Source: Ariolimax columbianus
Lineage: Eukaryota; Mollusca; Gastropoda; Stylommatophora; Arionidae
Assembly (NCBI GenBank): GCA_036924085.1
Contig: JAVGWX010000002.1
Coordinates: forward strand, 49,489,416-49,553,415
Length of the DNA: 64,000 bases
Reading direction: 5' to 3'
Numbering within the stretch: position 1 is the first letter of the stretch; each line of letters starts with the position of its first letter. The position numbers and the translations under genes are program-made. Below the pieces are notes generated by a model. It worked only from the letters and a program-made list of their open reading frames with translations, was not told the DNA's origin and made no database searches. This document shows positions 22,623 through 33,540 of the stretch, in pieces.

Positions 22623-22754
22623 CTGAGGAATACACATTTAGCGAAATCAAACAATTTATCGGTATACAATTAATTGTAAGTATATTTTTAATGAACACCT
22701 GTGGAGTAGATGGGAGAAAAGATAAATCAGCATTAGGTAAAAAAACCATATTGA

Positions 22755-23000
22755 TCAAGACCCAACTTTTCGACTTCGCTTGCGTTCCTGCAAATATGAT
22801 GTGTCATTGTAGTCTGGTCAATGAGGACAAAGATCGACACTGTCATTCTCATAGTGGTGTGTCTACTAATAATCCTTACATTGCACTACTGCCATGAAGA
22901 CACCGATCCACCTTTTCAAGTACGTCTCCGGATGTAAGAAGAACCACTGTAACATGATTCAAATGAAACATCTTCAAGAATTGGCATGAGAAGTTTCTGA
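22755..23000 (+). repeat. Repeat R3, copy 3 (in protease intron)
   Basis: It resembles copies 1 and 2 (GATCGACACTGTCATT, TTGCACTACTGCC, AAGTACGTCTCCGGATGTAA). It lies just upstream (on minus) of the protease's last exon. Confidence 0.65.
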
Positions 23001-23019
23001 GAAATGAGCTGGGTAGGAG

Positions 23020-23170
23020 AGTAGTTAAAACTCTGCGATTTACCGGATACCGTCGCCATTATCGATACGCACCAGTCGACCAACATGCAGATGTGCACCT
23101 GGCCTACTGTTAGGGATGGAAAGACAGCGAACAAGGAAACTGGTTACCTTACCTCATTCTAACAAGTTGA
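23020..23170 (+). repeat. SINE-like fragment
   Basis: TACTGTTAGGGATGGAAAG and GCGAACAAGGAA resemble the 3' half of the SINE-like repeat at 61135-61320 (TACTGTTAGGTAGGGAAAAG). The tRNA-like head is not evident here. Confidence 0.5.
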
Positions 23171-23229
23171 GGACAAGTAGAATGAAGTGTCCAAAACCTC
23201 CTCCCCGACAGCAGTGTATGCTGTGGGAC

Positions 23230-23510
23230 TAGCTTACTTGTAACTATCAACTGTTCGCCATGAAAATGACGTTGTGTCGTAGTTTCCAGCAAAGCTGCGA
23301 TATCTGCGCCTTTCGGTCCGACATATTGGATTTGAGTTGGCTTTTGTTAGTACCGGGTTTTCCTTCCCCCTGAAATCCCTGCCCTTTGGTCTCGCTCACT
23401 AGTGAAGCCTGTTTCCAGGACCGCCACGTAGACGCGGAATAGGACTTTGGTCATTTCTGGTTAGTTAATCCTGATGCAAGCAGCTCGCTATGTAGGCTCT
23501 TCAGTTCATT
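23230..23510 (-). repeat. Dispersed repeat R1, diverged copy
   Basis: GTTGTGTCGTAGTTTCCAGC, CTGCGATATCTGCGCCTTTC, GGTCCGACATA and CCTGTTTCCAGGACCGCCAC follow the R1 order in reverse orientation. More diverged than the copies at 4083 and 57045. Confidence 0.6.
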
Positions 23511-23635
23511 AATGATGTCGTCAACATTATTGATACTCAAAATCTGTTAATCGTATCTTCGTATTGATATATTTGTGGTTCTTGGTTTTCTCACCATACT
23601 TTGACTATTTGTTATATATTGATCTGATGTAGTCC

Positions 23636-24211
23636 TTCTTCTTCTTCATCGTACGCAGTCAGACATCAACCTTTATTTTTTCGAAAAAAGCAGCCGTCAT
23701 CCTGAGGCTGTCGACACTGCCATAGAGCTTGTCTAGTGTTGCCACTGGTGATGGCCACATCTGCTCTCTCTGATTCTCGTATGTCGGGCAGTTTTGCAGC
23801 AAATGCTCAGCGGTCATTTTCCCGGTACCACACGGGCATTCGTCAGTACCACCTATTCAAGAAATTCTTCAATTTGTTGAATAGGTGGTACCTCAGTCTA
23901 TTGGGGTCAGTGCGAAGTCTGAAGACCACGACCTGCTCTCTTCTGTTCAACCGGTAATAGGCATCGTTTTTTGTGTAGCCGGTATGTTCTGTTTCCCATT
24001 TGGTCATGTATCTAGCTCTAATAAGCCGTTTTGACTCTTCGTAGGTCACACTAGTATCTGGTTGTGGTAGTCTTGCACCTTCTTTTGCCAGTCTGTCTGC
24101 CTCCTCGTTGCCTTGGATGTTGCAGTGGGATGGAACCCACTGTACCACTACCATTTTTGGTGCGGACTGCTGGCATAGTTGACAGAGTACTGCTCTTAAG
24201 TCATTAAGTTC
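23636..24211 (-). mobile_element. LINE F1 copy D, 5'-truncated
   Basis: On minus it encodes the RNase H end (VVQWVPSHCNIQGNEEADRL) and the following VFRLRT..NRLRYHLFNKL. A small rearrangement sits near 23855-23885, where a stretch matching GAATAGGTGGTACC is partly duplicated. GATCTGATGTAGTCC at 23621-23635 and 24212-24226 is a perfect 15-bp target-site duplication. It lies in the protease intron. Confidence 0.95.
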
Positions 24212-24226
24212 GATCTGATGTAGTCC

Positions 24227-25090
24227 AAAAATTGTCCTTCAACTACAGTTTTCTTAGTTTTCCTAAAGTTTGTGTCAATCTGTCAAATACGTTCTCTTGG
24301 TCCACAAAGACAATGTTCTGTTCCTTGTTGAATTCAATAGTTTGTTCACAAATCTGTCTTAGAGAAAAATAGGGCATCTCTACTGCCGCTTTCTTTTCTG
24401 AAGACAAGCTGTGTACTACTTAATTGTTTTTCGGCTTCTGGTTATTGTTCTATTTTCCAGGACTTTAGCGTACATTTCGGTTGTTACTGATCCATCTGTA
24501 ACATATTCTAACATGACTAGGGTGGTGGTGGAATATGTTGTTTGTGATTACCAGTTCAGTAGTTTTTCACTATTACTATTATATTATGTAGTGTTGTCGT
24601 TGTAAGGTCCAAGATATTCATCCCATGGTGTTGTCCTTCTTCCTACTCATCTGTCAAAGTCATCCATTCAAATTAGTCTGTCTTTGTAGCTGACTTTGTT
24701 CATAATTTCTGACAAGTTGTCAAAAAATTCCTCGGTTTCCTCTTCATTATGACTATCATTACATGGCGCATGCACTTCTATTAGTGTTGCCGTTTCTCTT
24801 TCTTCAGTCATGTTCATATTTATGATTCTTTCGTATCTGTACTATGTATATGTAAAATATAATGCTTTCTTTGGGTACACTATGAACCCAACACCAAGTT
24901 TTGTCTTTTCTTGTGTTGTTATCTACTCCAGATTAATCCAAAGTTTACGCGCATTTCCTTGATCTTTCTCAACGCACATCTGATGTTCCTATGATATATA
25001 TCTCCTTCCTTTCCATACATTCTACTATTATAGGCTGATTATTAGTAAGTTCGAACACGATCCAAGAGCTTATTTTCCTCTTTATTCTGG
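24227..25090 (-). mobile_element. Heavily decayed LINE (endonuclease and reverse transcriptase pieces)
   Basis: Minus-strand pieces read IEVHAPCNDSHNEEETEEFFDNL and KVSYKDRLI near 24790-24660 (endonuclease domain), then KVLENRTIT near 24470-24430 (start of a reverse transcriptase region). Many stops and a large internal deletion are evident. It lies in the protease intron. Confidence 0.5.
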
Positions 25091-25094
25091 CTTG

Positions 25095-26150
25095 TTTTCC
25101 TTTGATATTTCTGGTCATGTTTTCGTTGAGATCCTCATTTGTTCCACGTTTTTTGTAGACGAAAATTTGCTGGCGATTGCCAGTCCAAATCCAGCGGCAC
25201 GTTGTTTGTATCTGTTCTCTTCTCTTTCTCTCTCGGCTTTTTCCTCCATCGGATCAGCCTGACATTACACCATTTGAGAATACGGGGGCAGGAGGGAGGA
25301 CTAATTTGCGACCTCCCATGGTAGGGGACGTAAGGGAGCTGTCTTTGGCCTCAGCGTAAGGTCATGACGGATATTTCGTAATAGACGCAATGCTGCCTTC
25401 GATCCAGACACATGTCATCATTCGCCTTTGTCCTAGTCACCATGTACTAACTATCTCGATGTGTAAGGATCATTGTTTGTCCGATGCTGTCAAGAATTAG
25501 ATTGGCACATGTAACAACTAATACATTTTTTTTAAACGACGATTTCCAGTAAAACGAGTTATTTATAGTTAGGCATGATTTTGTTTCTTGTTCATTGCAG
25601 ACAAACCCGCGATAAACTTTCTGAAACTACAGCGGTCATGAGACTATGAGTAACATGTATATATAATAGTAAATATAATAGTAAATATAATAGTAAATTT
25701 AATAGTATTTATAAAAGTAAATATAATAGTATATATAATAGTAAATATAAAGAAACTACGTTTTTCGGTTTAAAGAAATCGTCCAATATCCATCAGTGTG
25801 ATAAATAAACAGATCCTACTAGTGAAGTATGCGTACAAAGTTTCAGTTCTCCTTGTTATGGAAAAGATGGTTAACATTGTCGAGTCAAAGAAGGACGCAC
25901 ATCCAGACAGCCGCTATGTCAAATTAAATCAAATATTGTAACATTGGCAATTATATTTCTTGTTCAAATAATCGAACACTCACTCAGTTACACGCAATCA
26001 CGTAAGCTGTTTTCCAACCAGAAGTCAAGACGGTCTAACTTGACCAACACAACCACCGGACTATAATATGCGCAGTTTGTCAGGCGCCACCATCTATATT
26101 GACGAAGCTTAGCACTTACAGTGAATAATGACTGACCCTGACGAATTACT
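25095..26150. other. Intron sequence, nothing recognised apart from an AT repeat
   Basis: Positions 25665-25750 hold about eight imperfect TAATAGTAAATA units. The rest carries no recognisable feature and belongs to the protease intron. Confidence 0.5.
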
Positions 26151-26153
26151 TAC

Positions 26154-26297
26154 ACTAATATCATGCTCCCCGATCCTCACAATCAGCTTTCTTCTCTTGC
26201 CCTTCTTGCGGACGCAGTGGGCAGCGGTCAGTACCCACCTCGGGGCTATCAACGTTCCTCCACAGTACTGCTCCTGGTACTTGGTCAGAATGGCCAC
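26154..26297 (-). CDS. Trypsin-like serine protease, internal exon (catalytic His)
   Basis: On minus, a polypyrimidine tract and CTTCTGCAG acceptor precede GTG at 26297. The exon of 144 nt (48 codons) ends at 26154 before the donor GTAAGT. It reads VAILTKYQEQYCGGTLIAPR, then WVLTAAHCVRKKG and RIGEHDIS. CGGTLI and the catalytic His motif TAAHC identify family S1, and both ends are in phase 0. It joins the exon at 22622 across a 3.5-kb intron. The preceding exon, with the IVGG-type activation site, signal peptide and any extra domains, was not found in the window. The open frame reaching upstream to 26462 is intronic read-through, so its ATG is not used. Confidence 0.93.
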
Positions 26298-26555
26298 CTG
26301 CAGAAGGAGAAAATAGTTAACTGGGCATGACTTATAATAAAAGTCTGGGTACATTAAACCATCTAATCCTACTTCAGGGACTGGATCCATGCTTACATAG
26401 ATAGTCTCAGTCATTAGTGCATATAAAGTGACAAAAACAAGAACAAGCAAGTCACAACCCAATCAAAGAAATACTAAAAACATAACTGATAACTACACAC
26501 AACAATGGATGTACTGATGGGTTATAAGTGTGCCTGCACGAGCTCTGTATGCAGG

Positions 26556-26915
26556 CATGTCAAGGCTTGGCTTCGTTCGTTCTCAATCTCCCGCTACCAA
26601 ACCCTGAAAGGGCTTAAGTAGCAGAATGTAGTCCAGACAACGGAATGCGTTGTGTCGTAGTTTACAGCTAGTCTGCGATATTTGCACCTTTCGGTCCAAC
26701 ACATCCGACTTCAGCAACCATTTTTTGAGTACCGGGCTAGCATTCCCTGTTCGATCCTTTCTCCTTAGCCAGTCTGCCATGCTGCAGCCTGTTATCCAGG
26801 ATCACCGCATGGAGGTGTAGAAGGGTCTTGGCAGCTCTGGTTCGCTTGCCCTGACGATAGCAGTCAGCTATGGGTCGCTGACCACTGCAGCTCATGCGCT
26901 GCCGCAGGCATGTCT
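26556..26915 (-). repeat. Dispersed repeat R1, copy in reverse orientation
   Basis: This is a close reverse-complement match to 57045-57400 and 4083-4440, from CTTGGCTTCGTTCGTTCTC to CGCTGACCACTGCAGCTCAT. Confidence 0.85.
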
Positions 26916-26919
26916 CAAC

Positions 26920-27325
26920 ATAATACAAAAGATAACACGAACAACTGGAGCCAAAGAAATCAAAATACAATTTTCAGGTTGCGAACAAGACATGTACCAT
27001 TGAACAAATACCTACACTGAGTGACTGCAAACCAAACACGTTACAGGCAAGAGAAAACAATTTAACACCATTTTCTAGATCGTTCATCATTGTCAGGGTT
27101 GTGGTAGCAGTTACTTCCAACAATACCCTCCATCACCAGCATCTTGTATGGTAACACAAAACAATCTAACAAAATATGTACATTTGACAATGGGGAGCAA
27201 AGAAAAAAGAGTGAAACTGGTTAGCCCGGGACTCTGTGTCTCACGTTTCTCTGTGTCTCGGCCGTAGAGTGTGTCACAATAATGGTGCAAACAGTAGCGG
27301 ACGCGGTATACCACATACATAATGA
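26920..27325. other. Non-coding stretch, nothing recognised
   Basis: No coding, RNA or repeat signal recognised. Confidence 0.45.
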
Positions 27326-27765
27326 AAGAATGACTAACACTGAAGAATTGCTGACACTGAGTAGTTACCAGCACTGAAAAATTACTGACACTGAAGAATT
27401 ATTGACACTGAAGAATTATTGACACTGAAGAATTACTGACGCTGAAGAATTACTGACGCTGAAGAATTACTGACACTGATTAGTTACTGACACTTAGTAG
27501 TTACTGACACTGAAAAATTACTGACGCTGAAAAATTACTGACGCTGAAGAATTACTGACCCTGAAGAATTGCTTACACTGAGTAGTTACTGACACTGAAA
27601 AATTACTGACGCTGAAGATTTACTGTCACTGAAGAATAGCTGACACTAAAGAATTACTGACACTGATGAATTACTGACGCCGAAGAATTACTGACGCTGA
27701 AGAATTACTGACGGTTAAGAATTGACAAGAAATGACACTGATAAATTTATTGACAGTGAGTAGTG
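27325..27765. repeat. 17-bp minisatellite, about 26 units
   Basis: Units are GAAGAATTACTGACGCT or GAAGAATTACTGACACT, with some GAGTAGTTACTGACACT variants interspersed. Confidence 0.95.
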
Positions 27766-29313
27766 ACTGACACTGCAGTGATCGAGTGATTAGAATGCTT
27801 GTCCCATGCATAATAACAATATTTAAAAAAATAAATACCAATAATACTTCTTGGTCTTATGCTTTCTTCTTTCTTCAAGATGGCTGCACATCCGCAGTAT
27901 GATTTTCAACAAGCCTCTTTAACGGCCAATTTCAGACACCAATTCATAGGAATATGTGTTTTCAGGACGAAATTTATAGTCTAGCACACCCGTTATCGTT
28001 TTAAAAGGGCCTTTTAAAAGCCTTTGACTGGCCTTGCGAGCCGACAGTGGATTTTATTTATTGTTTTCAACTCTCATACAGAACAGATCTCGAGACCGAC
28101 ACGTAAACTTACAATGAGAACTGAAGTTAAGATTTTCAGGATCAATATCTGTGATATAAACAAGGCTGAAGATATAATAAAAGAAATGAAGGTTAGGGTT
28201 ATAACAAAATGGGTGAAGCAGATACTAGGATTAAGGTAGAGCTTGCACACATTCATCAAGATTACACATTTCTATACTCAGTTGACAAAAACCTAAATGC
28301 AAAACTAGGATTCAGTATACATCCATAAACAGCAAAGGGTAGTCTGGATGTAAATTACGTTTCTTAGCGAATTTTAGCAGTTAAAATCCAAGAAAATTGT
28401 GATAATACCCCATATATTTAAGCAAGTATATATGCTTCCCGAAAGACAGCAAACAAGGAAGACGAAAGTAAAGAATTTGTGGACACCATCATCGCCACAA
28501 TAAACAATATTCAATGTGCTGAAAATATCATTGTAATGGGAAATTTCAATGCCAGACGAGGATTAGAAAGGGAATTTTGGAGACAAACATAGACAGAGAA
28601 ACAGTAACGGTTGCAGACTTTTTTAATTATGTGGTCTGAACGATTTTTTCATAACCAACACATTTTTCAACATAGACAGTCACAAGTATTTACTTGGTAC
28701 AGATGGCATGAACTGTGTTGTAAAAGTCAGATAGACTTTATTCTAGTCAAGAGAAACAAGAAAGACGCAGTAGTGGATTCAAGAGACTAACCAAATTTAT
28801 GTGTAGATACTTATCACAAGACGGTGATGTTTTTAATGAAAGTTAAATACAAAAACTATCCAAAACGAAGTGCATCTTAGCAAAACAATCAATCAATGCA
28901 GAAAAAAAAATAAACGAGAGGTACACACAAAGATTATGTTAATATAATTGATGAAAGCTTAGCTAGATTGTCCACAGATAATCAATCAGTCGAAAAAGAA
29001 TGGGCAACGTTTAAAAGTAATTTAATAAAAGCAGCTTAAGAAAAATTTGGTATTCTAAAGTCAATAGGTTCAAGACCGTTAACATCAGCGCGGTGTGGCG
29101 ACGAAGCCAAAACAGTTACCAAAGAGAGGAAGAGTAGATACAAAGCATAGGCTATACGCAGAAAGCAACAAGACTATGTCGACTATCAGGTAGCAAGAAA
29201 GCGCGCAAAGTTGGTTATTAAGGAGGCTAAATCTAAATCTTGGGAAGAGTATCGGGAACTTCTTAATTCAGATTACAAAAATGCAACAAGAAATTTCTAC
29301 ATAAAAATCACAG

Positions 29314-29415
29314 TATGAGAGGCAGAGATGATTGTTACAATCCAAAAGTATGAGAGGCAGAGATGATTGTTACAATCCAAAAGTATGAGAGGCAGAGATG
29401 ATTGTTACAATCCAA
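29314..29415 (+). repeat. 34-bp tandem triplication within the LINE
   Basis: AGTATGAGAGGCAGAGATGA followed by TTGTTACAATCCAA occurs three times in direct succession. Confidence 0.95.
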
Positions 29416-29544
29416 CATAAATTATTAACGACGGCAATGGAATCACAGTAAATGACCCACATCTGGTCCTGAACAGATGGCAGCAATGCTTTAAAGAACT
29501 TCTCAATTTACCAACAACTGGGATCAATGACAAACAAGATACCA

Positions 29545-29965
29545 ACGTTTACGTATGCATGGAGCTAGAACCAAACATCAAACAAGATACCAACGTTAAC
29601 GTATGCATGGAGCTAGAACCAAACATCAAACAAGATACCAACGTTAACGTATGCATGGAGCTAGATCCAAACATCAAACAAGATAACAACGTTAACGTAT
29701 GCATGGAGCTAGAACCAAACATCAAACAAGATAACAACGTTAACGTATGCATGGAGCTAGAACCAAACATCAAACAAGATACCAACGTTAACGTATGCAT
29801 GGAGCTAGAACCAAACATCAAACAAGATAACAACGTTAACGTATGCATGGAGCTAGAACCAAACATCAAACAAGATAACAACGTTAACGTATGCATGGAG
29901 CTAGAACCAAACATCAAACAAGATAACAACGTTAACGTATGCATGGAGCTAGAACCAAACACCAC
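29545..29965 (+). repeat. 48-bp coding minisatellite, about 8.5 units, in LINE frame
   Basis: Each 48-bp unit encodes 16 residues (VCMELEPNIKQD followed by NVNV, with T or N before NVNV). The open frame 29559-30092 continues from the array straight into the start of the reverse transcriptase domain, so the array expanded the linker between endonuclease and reverse transcriptase. Units are nearly identical, indicating recent expansion. The minus strand is also open (212 residues) only because 48 is a multiple of 3. Confidence 0.95.
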
Positions 29966-31184
29966 ACTTTCAGAAATCAGATATGCTTTACAAGCTGCTC
30001 CACCAAACAAATGTCCAGGGCCTGACGAAATTCCTGTTGAATTAATTAAAGCAGCCAATGAGGTAGGGATATTGTGGCTATACAGATTGTAGAACCTAGT
30101 GTGGACCACGCTGAATATACTAGAAGATTGAAGAAATGCAATTATAATTACAATATGGAAAAGAGAAGGTAGCAAAAGAGACTGCACACAATTTAGAGGA
30201 ATATTGCTCCCGAGTCACACTGGTAAAATATTTGGTCAAATCTTAGAAAAAACATTACCCTACATTATCGAACTTCAGCTTAACAACACTCGGATGGGAT
30301 TTAGAAAGAACAGAAGCTGCACGGATGCAATTTTTACACTCCGACAATTGATGGAGAAAACAATTGAATACGATCAGGAACTGTATGTTGTGTTTGTAAA
30401 TTTAAAAAAATAGATTTTGACCGGATAGACAGAAAACGTTTACGGAAAATATTGGAGTAAGCTATCACCTAATTAGTCTGTGCTATAGTTTTTACATTAA
30501 TAGCCAGTGCTTTGTTCGAGCGACAACCTAAATCTCAGTAAAACGTCATATGAAATCAGTACGACAAGGATGTGTGCTGTCCCCTTTGTTTTTCATTACA
30601 TGTGTAGACCACATTTGTAAAATAGTCAACCCAAATGAAGGTAGCAACATTGGTGAACTTTTAAATAAACTTCTTTTACCTGACGATCAAGCAGTCATAG
30701 CAACTTCAGAACTACAGTTGCAACAATATATTGATAAACTAAATATAACATTTAAAGAATACAGCATGCAAATTAATATAGAGAAAAACAGAGGTCATGA
30801 GAAGGAGTATTGGGCGTAAAGAGGAGAGACATGATCAAAAACGATGGCATCAGGAGACTAGTGGGAACAACACCAGTATTAGACTACATCAAAAAAGAAA
30901 GTAACTAATATGGCTTGGCCACGTAACAAGACTACCACCACAGAGCAACCCATCCCCTCATCCTCCCCAAACAAGCAATACTATTTAGATACAACGGATT
31001 CAAAGCCAAAGACACACCACGAAAAAAGGTGGCTTACATAAATATCTGAGGCAGTGAATGTTACTGTGCATGAGGCACACAGACGGGCTCGTTCTAGAGA
31101 TCTCTTCATAACCTGACGCTGAAAGGCATAACAGGATAAACGAAAAAGAAACGCAGACAGAATGGTAAAAAAAATAGTAACGAT

Positions 31185-31224
31185 AGCAATAATAATAATA
31201 ACAATAATATTAATAATAATAATG
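31185..31224 (+). repeat. AAT-rich LINE tail, left part
   Basis: AATAATAATAACAATAATAT-type sequence ends the LINE and is interrupted by the mariner at 31226. It continues at 32101-32262. Confidence 0.8.
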
Positions 31225-31225
31225 T

Positions 31226-32099
31226 GAGGGGCGTTCAAGTAAAACCGGGAATATTTGTTTTTGTAAAAATGTTTTTCAAGTAGTCAAAATGCCATTTATT
31301 TTCCATATAATCTCCTGCAACGTTTATGTACTTATCCCAGAGTTTAAGTAATGCGTGAAATGCTTCAGCGTAGAAAGCTTTGTCACTATGTCTAAACCAA
31401 TTCAAGACAGTCTGTTTCCCTTCGACATCAGTGCTGAAATGCTGACCTTCCAGAAATTCTTTTAGGGGTCCAACAGGTAGGGGGCGAGGTCTGGGCTGTA
31501 AGGTGGGTGTGGCAATACCTCCCAGCCGAGTTGCTGCAGATGGTACACAGTGCGGTGGGCCATGCGAGGTCGAGCATTATCTTGCAGTTATAAAACCCAA
31601 CGTCCATTAACCTTCCTATAATTTTAATGTTCATAAATAATAGTGTTCACCGCACCCAGACAACGACTTGCCTCTTGTGCATTTTCGCGACAGTTTATGC
31701 CTCGATTTTCCAGGATAACCCGTTACACAATCTGGATATGCACATGAATGACTATGATGGGTTGAGAGCCACCAAGCTCTGGATCAACACTCATGATGTA
31801 TGTTCTTCTCTAAATCGTTCACACCATTCAAGTGTCTTACTGCGGCTGAGTGTCAATTTCGGCAGGTTTCACGCCTTCTTTCACAAGAAACTTTATCAAA
31901 ACACGCTATTCCACGCAAGCACTAACAGTGTTGCTGTCTGCCATTTTTATTGATCTGTCACGTGATTGGCCTATGGCAAGTGAGCCACCTAGCAGTAATA
32001 GGACACACGTGCCTCTAACTAATGATAGTAGTTCCAGCACGCTATAACCCATTCAAATAAAACTAGAACAAAAAGACCCGTTCTGATTTGAACGCTTCT
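31226..32099 (-). mobile_element. Mariner-like transposon, internally deleted, in a LINE tail
   Basis: Left end GAGGGGCGTTCAAGT and, in reverse at the right end, TTTGAACGCTTCT are diverged terminal inverted repeats. On minus, 31575-31475 gives LQDNARPRMAHRTVYHLQQL and HPPYSPDLAP, the transposase region with the second catalytic Asp. A short deletion removes the third Asp. The C-terminal part GPLKEFLEGQHFSTD follows at about 31470-31430. At about 874 bp it is shorter than the usual 1.3 kb, and the N-terminal half is mostly lost. AAT-rich sequence on both sides shows insertion into the LINE tail. Confidence 0.8.
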
Positions 32100-32100
32100 G

Positions 32101-32262
32101 GTAATAATTACAATAACAATAATATAAATATATTTAGAAATAATAACAATAATAACAACGATTGTAATAATAATAACAATAAAAATAATAATAATAACAA
32201 GAATATCAATACTAATAATAATAACAAATTATACAAATAATAATGCAAATAATAATCCAAGT
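32101..32262 (+). repeat. AAT/AAC-rich tail, right part
   Basis: AATAATAACAATAATAACAA-type sequence has the same composition as 31185-31224, consistent with a single LINE tail split by the mariner. Confidence 0.75.
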
Positions 32263-32264
32263 TT

Positions 32265-32760
32265 TCACATTGCAGAAAATATGGTCTATTCATGGCATTG
32301 GTTTTTCTCATTCATTGGGATGACTAATAAAGACCGCTAGCCTCTGCAGTCGCCACGCTATGTAAAGGTTATGTTTATTTTTAACCCCTAAACGAAAAAA
32401 GAGGACAAGTCATACCGGGGTTTCGGACTATAAACACCTTTGACCAGGAGATGGATGTTCAAACGACTCATTCACTAGCCTTTTAGAATCTGTAGTTCAT
32501 TTAAAAAATACTAACGCTTCGCTAAACTGTTGTCAAAGATAATTTGGTGCTAAATAAATTGTATTTATCAAAGTTTGTTGTGAAACATGGCATCAATAAT
32601 TCACAATAGAAATACTGACAATAACGTCAACTTTAACAATTCACTAACAAATAAATTATAATAAGAATCAAAGAACATAAATGGCGTCAAAAAGAGATAT
32701 TAAAGGGTTGTGTATCACAGCAAAGAGAAATGGTTTTCTATTGCAAACTCCAGTGTCAAA
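32265..32760. other. Non-coding stretch, nothing recognised
   Basis: AT-rich, no recognisable feature. Confidence 0.45.
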
Positions 32761-32764
32761 TTCA

Positions 32765-33540
32765 TTAGAGGTTAGTCAGTCCGGAGATTGGTGTTGGAGT
32801 CGTCTGATCCTGTCACACCACTGTCCTCTGTTAGGCGGTCCGAAGACTAATGTTGGAGTCGTCTGAACATGTCACGCCACTGTCTTCTGTTAGTCCATAG
32901 ATTGGGGTTGGAGTCGTCTGATCATGTCACGCCATGTCCTCTGTTAGTCGGTCCGAAGACTTTTAGAGTCGTCTAATCATGTCACGCTACTGTCTTCTGT
33001 TAGTCCGGAGACTGATGTTGGAGTTCCCTGATCATGTCACGCCACTGTCTTCTGTTAGTCCGGAGACTGATGTTGGAGTCGTCTCATCATGTCACGCCAC
33101 TGTCTTCTGTTAGTCCAGAGACTGATGTTGGAGTCGTCTGATCATGTCACGCCACTGTCTTCTGTTAGTCCGGAGACTGATGTTGGAGTCGTCTCATCAT
33201 GTCACGCCACTGTCTTCTGTTAGTCCAGAGACTGATGTTGGAGTCGTCTGATCATGTCACGCCACTGTCTTCTGTTAGTCCGGAGACTGATGTTGGAGTC
33301 GTCTCATCATGTCACGCCACTGTCTTCTGTTAGTCCGGAGACTGATGTTGGAGTCGTCTCATCATGTCACGCCACTGTCTTCTGTTAGTCCGGAGACTGA
33401 TGTTGGAGTCGTCTCATCATGTCACGCCACTGTCTTCTGTTAGTCCAGAGACTGATGTTGGAGTCGTCTGATCATGTCACGCCACTGTCTTCTGTTAGTC
33501 CGGAGATTGGTGCTGGAGTCGTCTGATCATGTCACGCTTC
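32765..33540. repeat. 55-bp minisatellite, about 14 units
   Basis: GGAGACTGATGTTGGAGTCG recurs at 33007, 33062 and onward (55-bp period). Each unit contains ATCATGTCACGCCACTGTC. The left edge is more diverged than the centre. Two alternating subtypes (CCGGAG with GTCTCATC, CCAGAG with GTCTGATC) suggest a partly higher-order arrangement. Confidence 0.97.

Larger units (their letters stand above)
28225..31224 (+). mobile_element. AAT-tailed LINE (endonuclease plus reverse transcriptase), decayed
   Basis: Pieces in order on +: endonuclease (KEFVDTIIATINNIQ, ENIIVMGNFNARRG) near 28465-28565; linker (KRAKLVIKEAKSKSWEEYREL) near 29195-29265; reverse transcriptase start (PNKCPGPDEIPVELIKAANE) near 30005-30060; GFRKNRSCTDAIFTLRQLME near 30297; QGCVLSPLFF near 30566; degraded catalytic box LLPDDQAVIATSE (usual form F-A-D-D) near 30673; C-terminal KERRDMIKNDGIRRLVG near 30818. 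It ends in (AAT)n. Many stops and frameshifts and the replaced FADD box make it inactive. A 48-bp tandem array (29545-29965) and a 34-bp triplication (29314-29415) have grown inside it. Confidence 0.85.

Noticed and set aside
22305..22897. Plus-strand frames across the protease exon and its intron
   Set aside because: The minus strand carries the clear protease motifs and splice sites; the plus frames resemble nothing.
29545..29965. CRISPR-like regular array (48-bp units)
   Set aside because: Whole units repeat without unique spacers, the sequence lies in a eukaryotic LINE, and there are no cas genes.
32765..33540. CRISPR-like regular array (55-bp units)
   Set aside because: The full 55 bp repeat; no variable spacers. 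It is a minisatellite.
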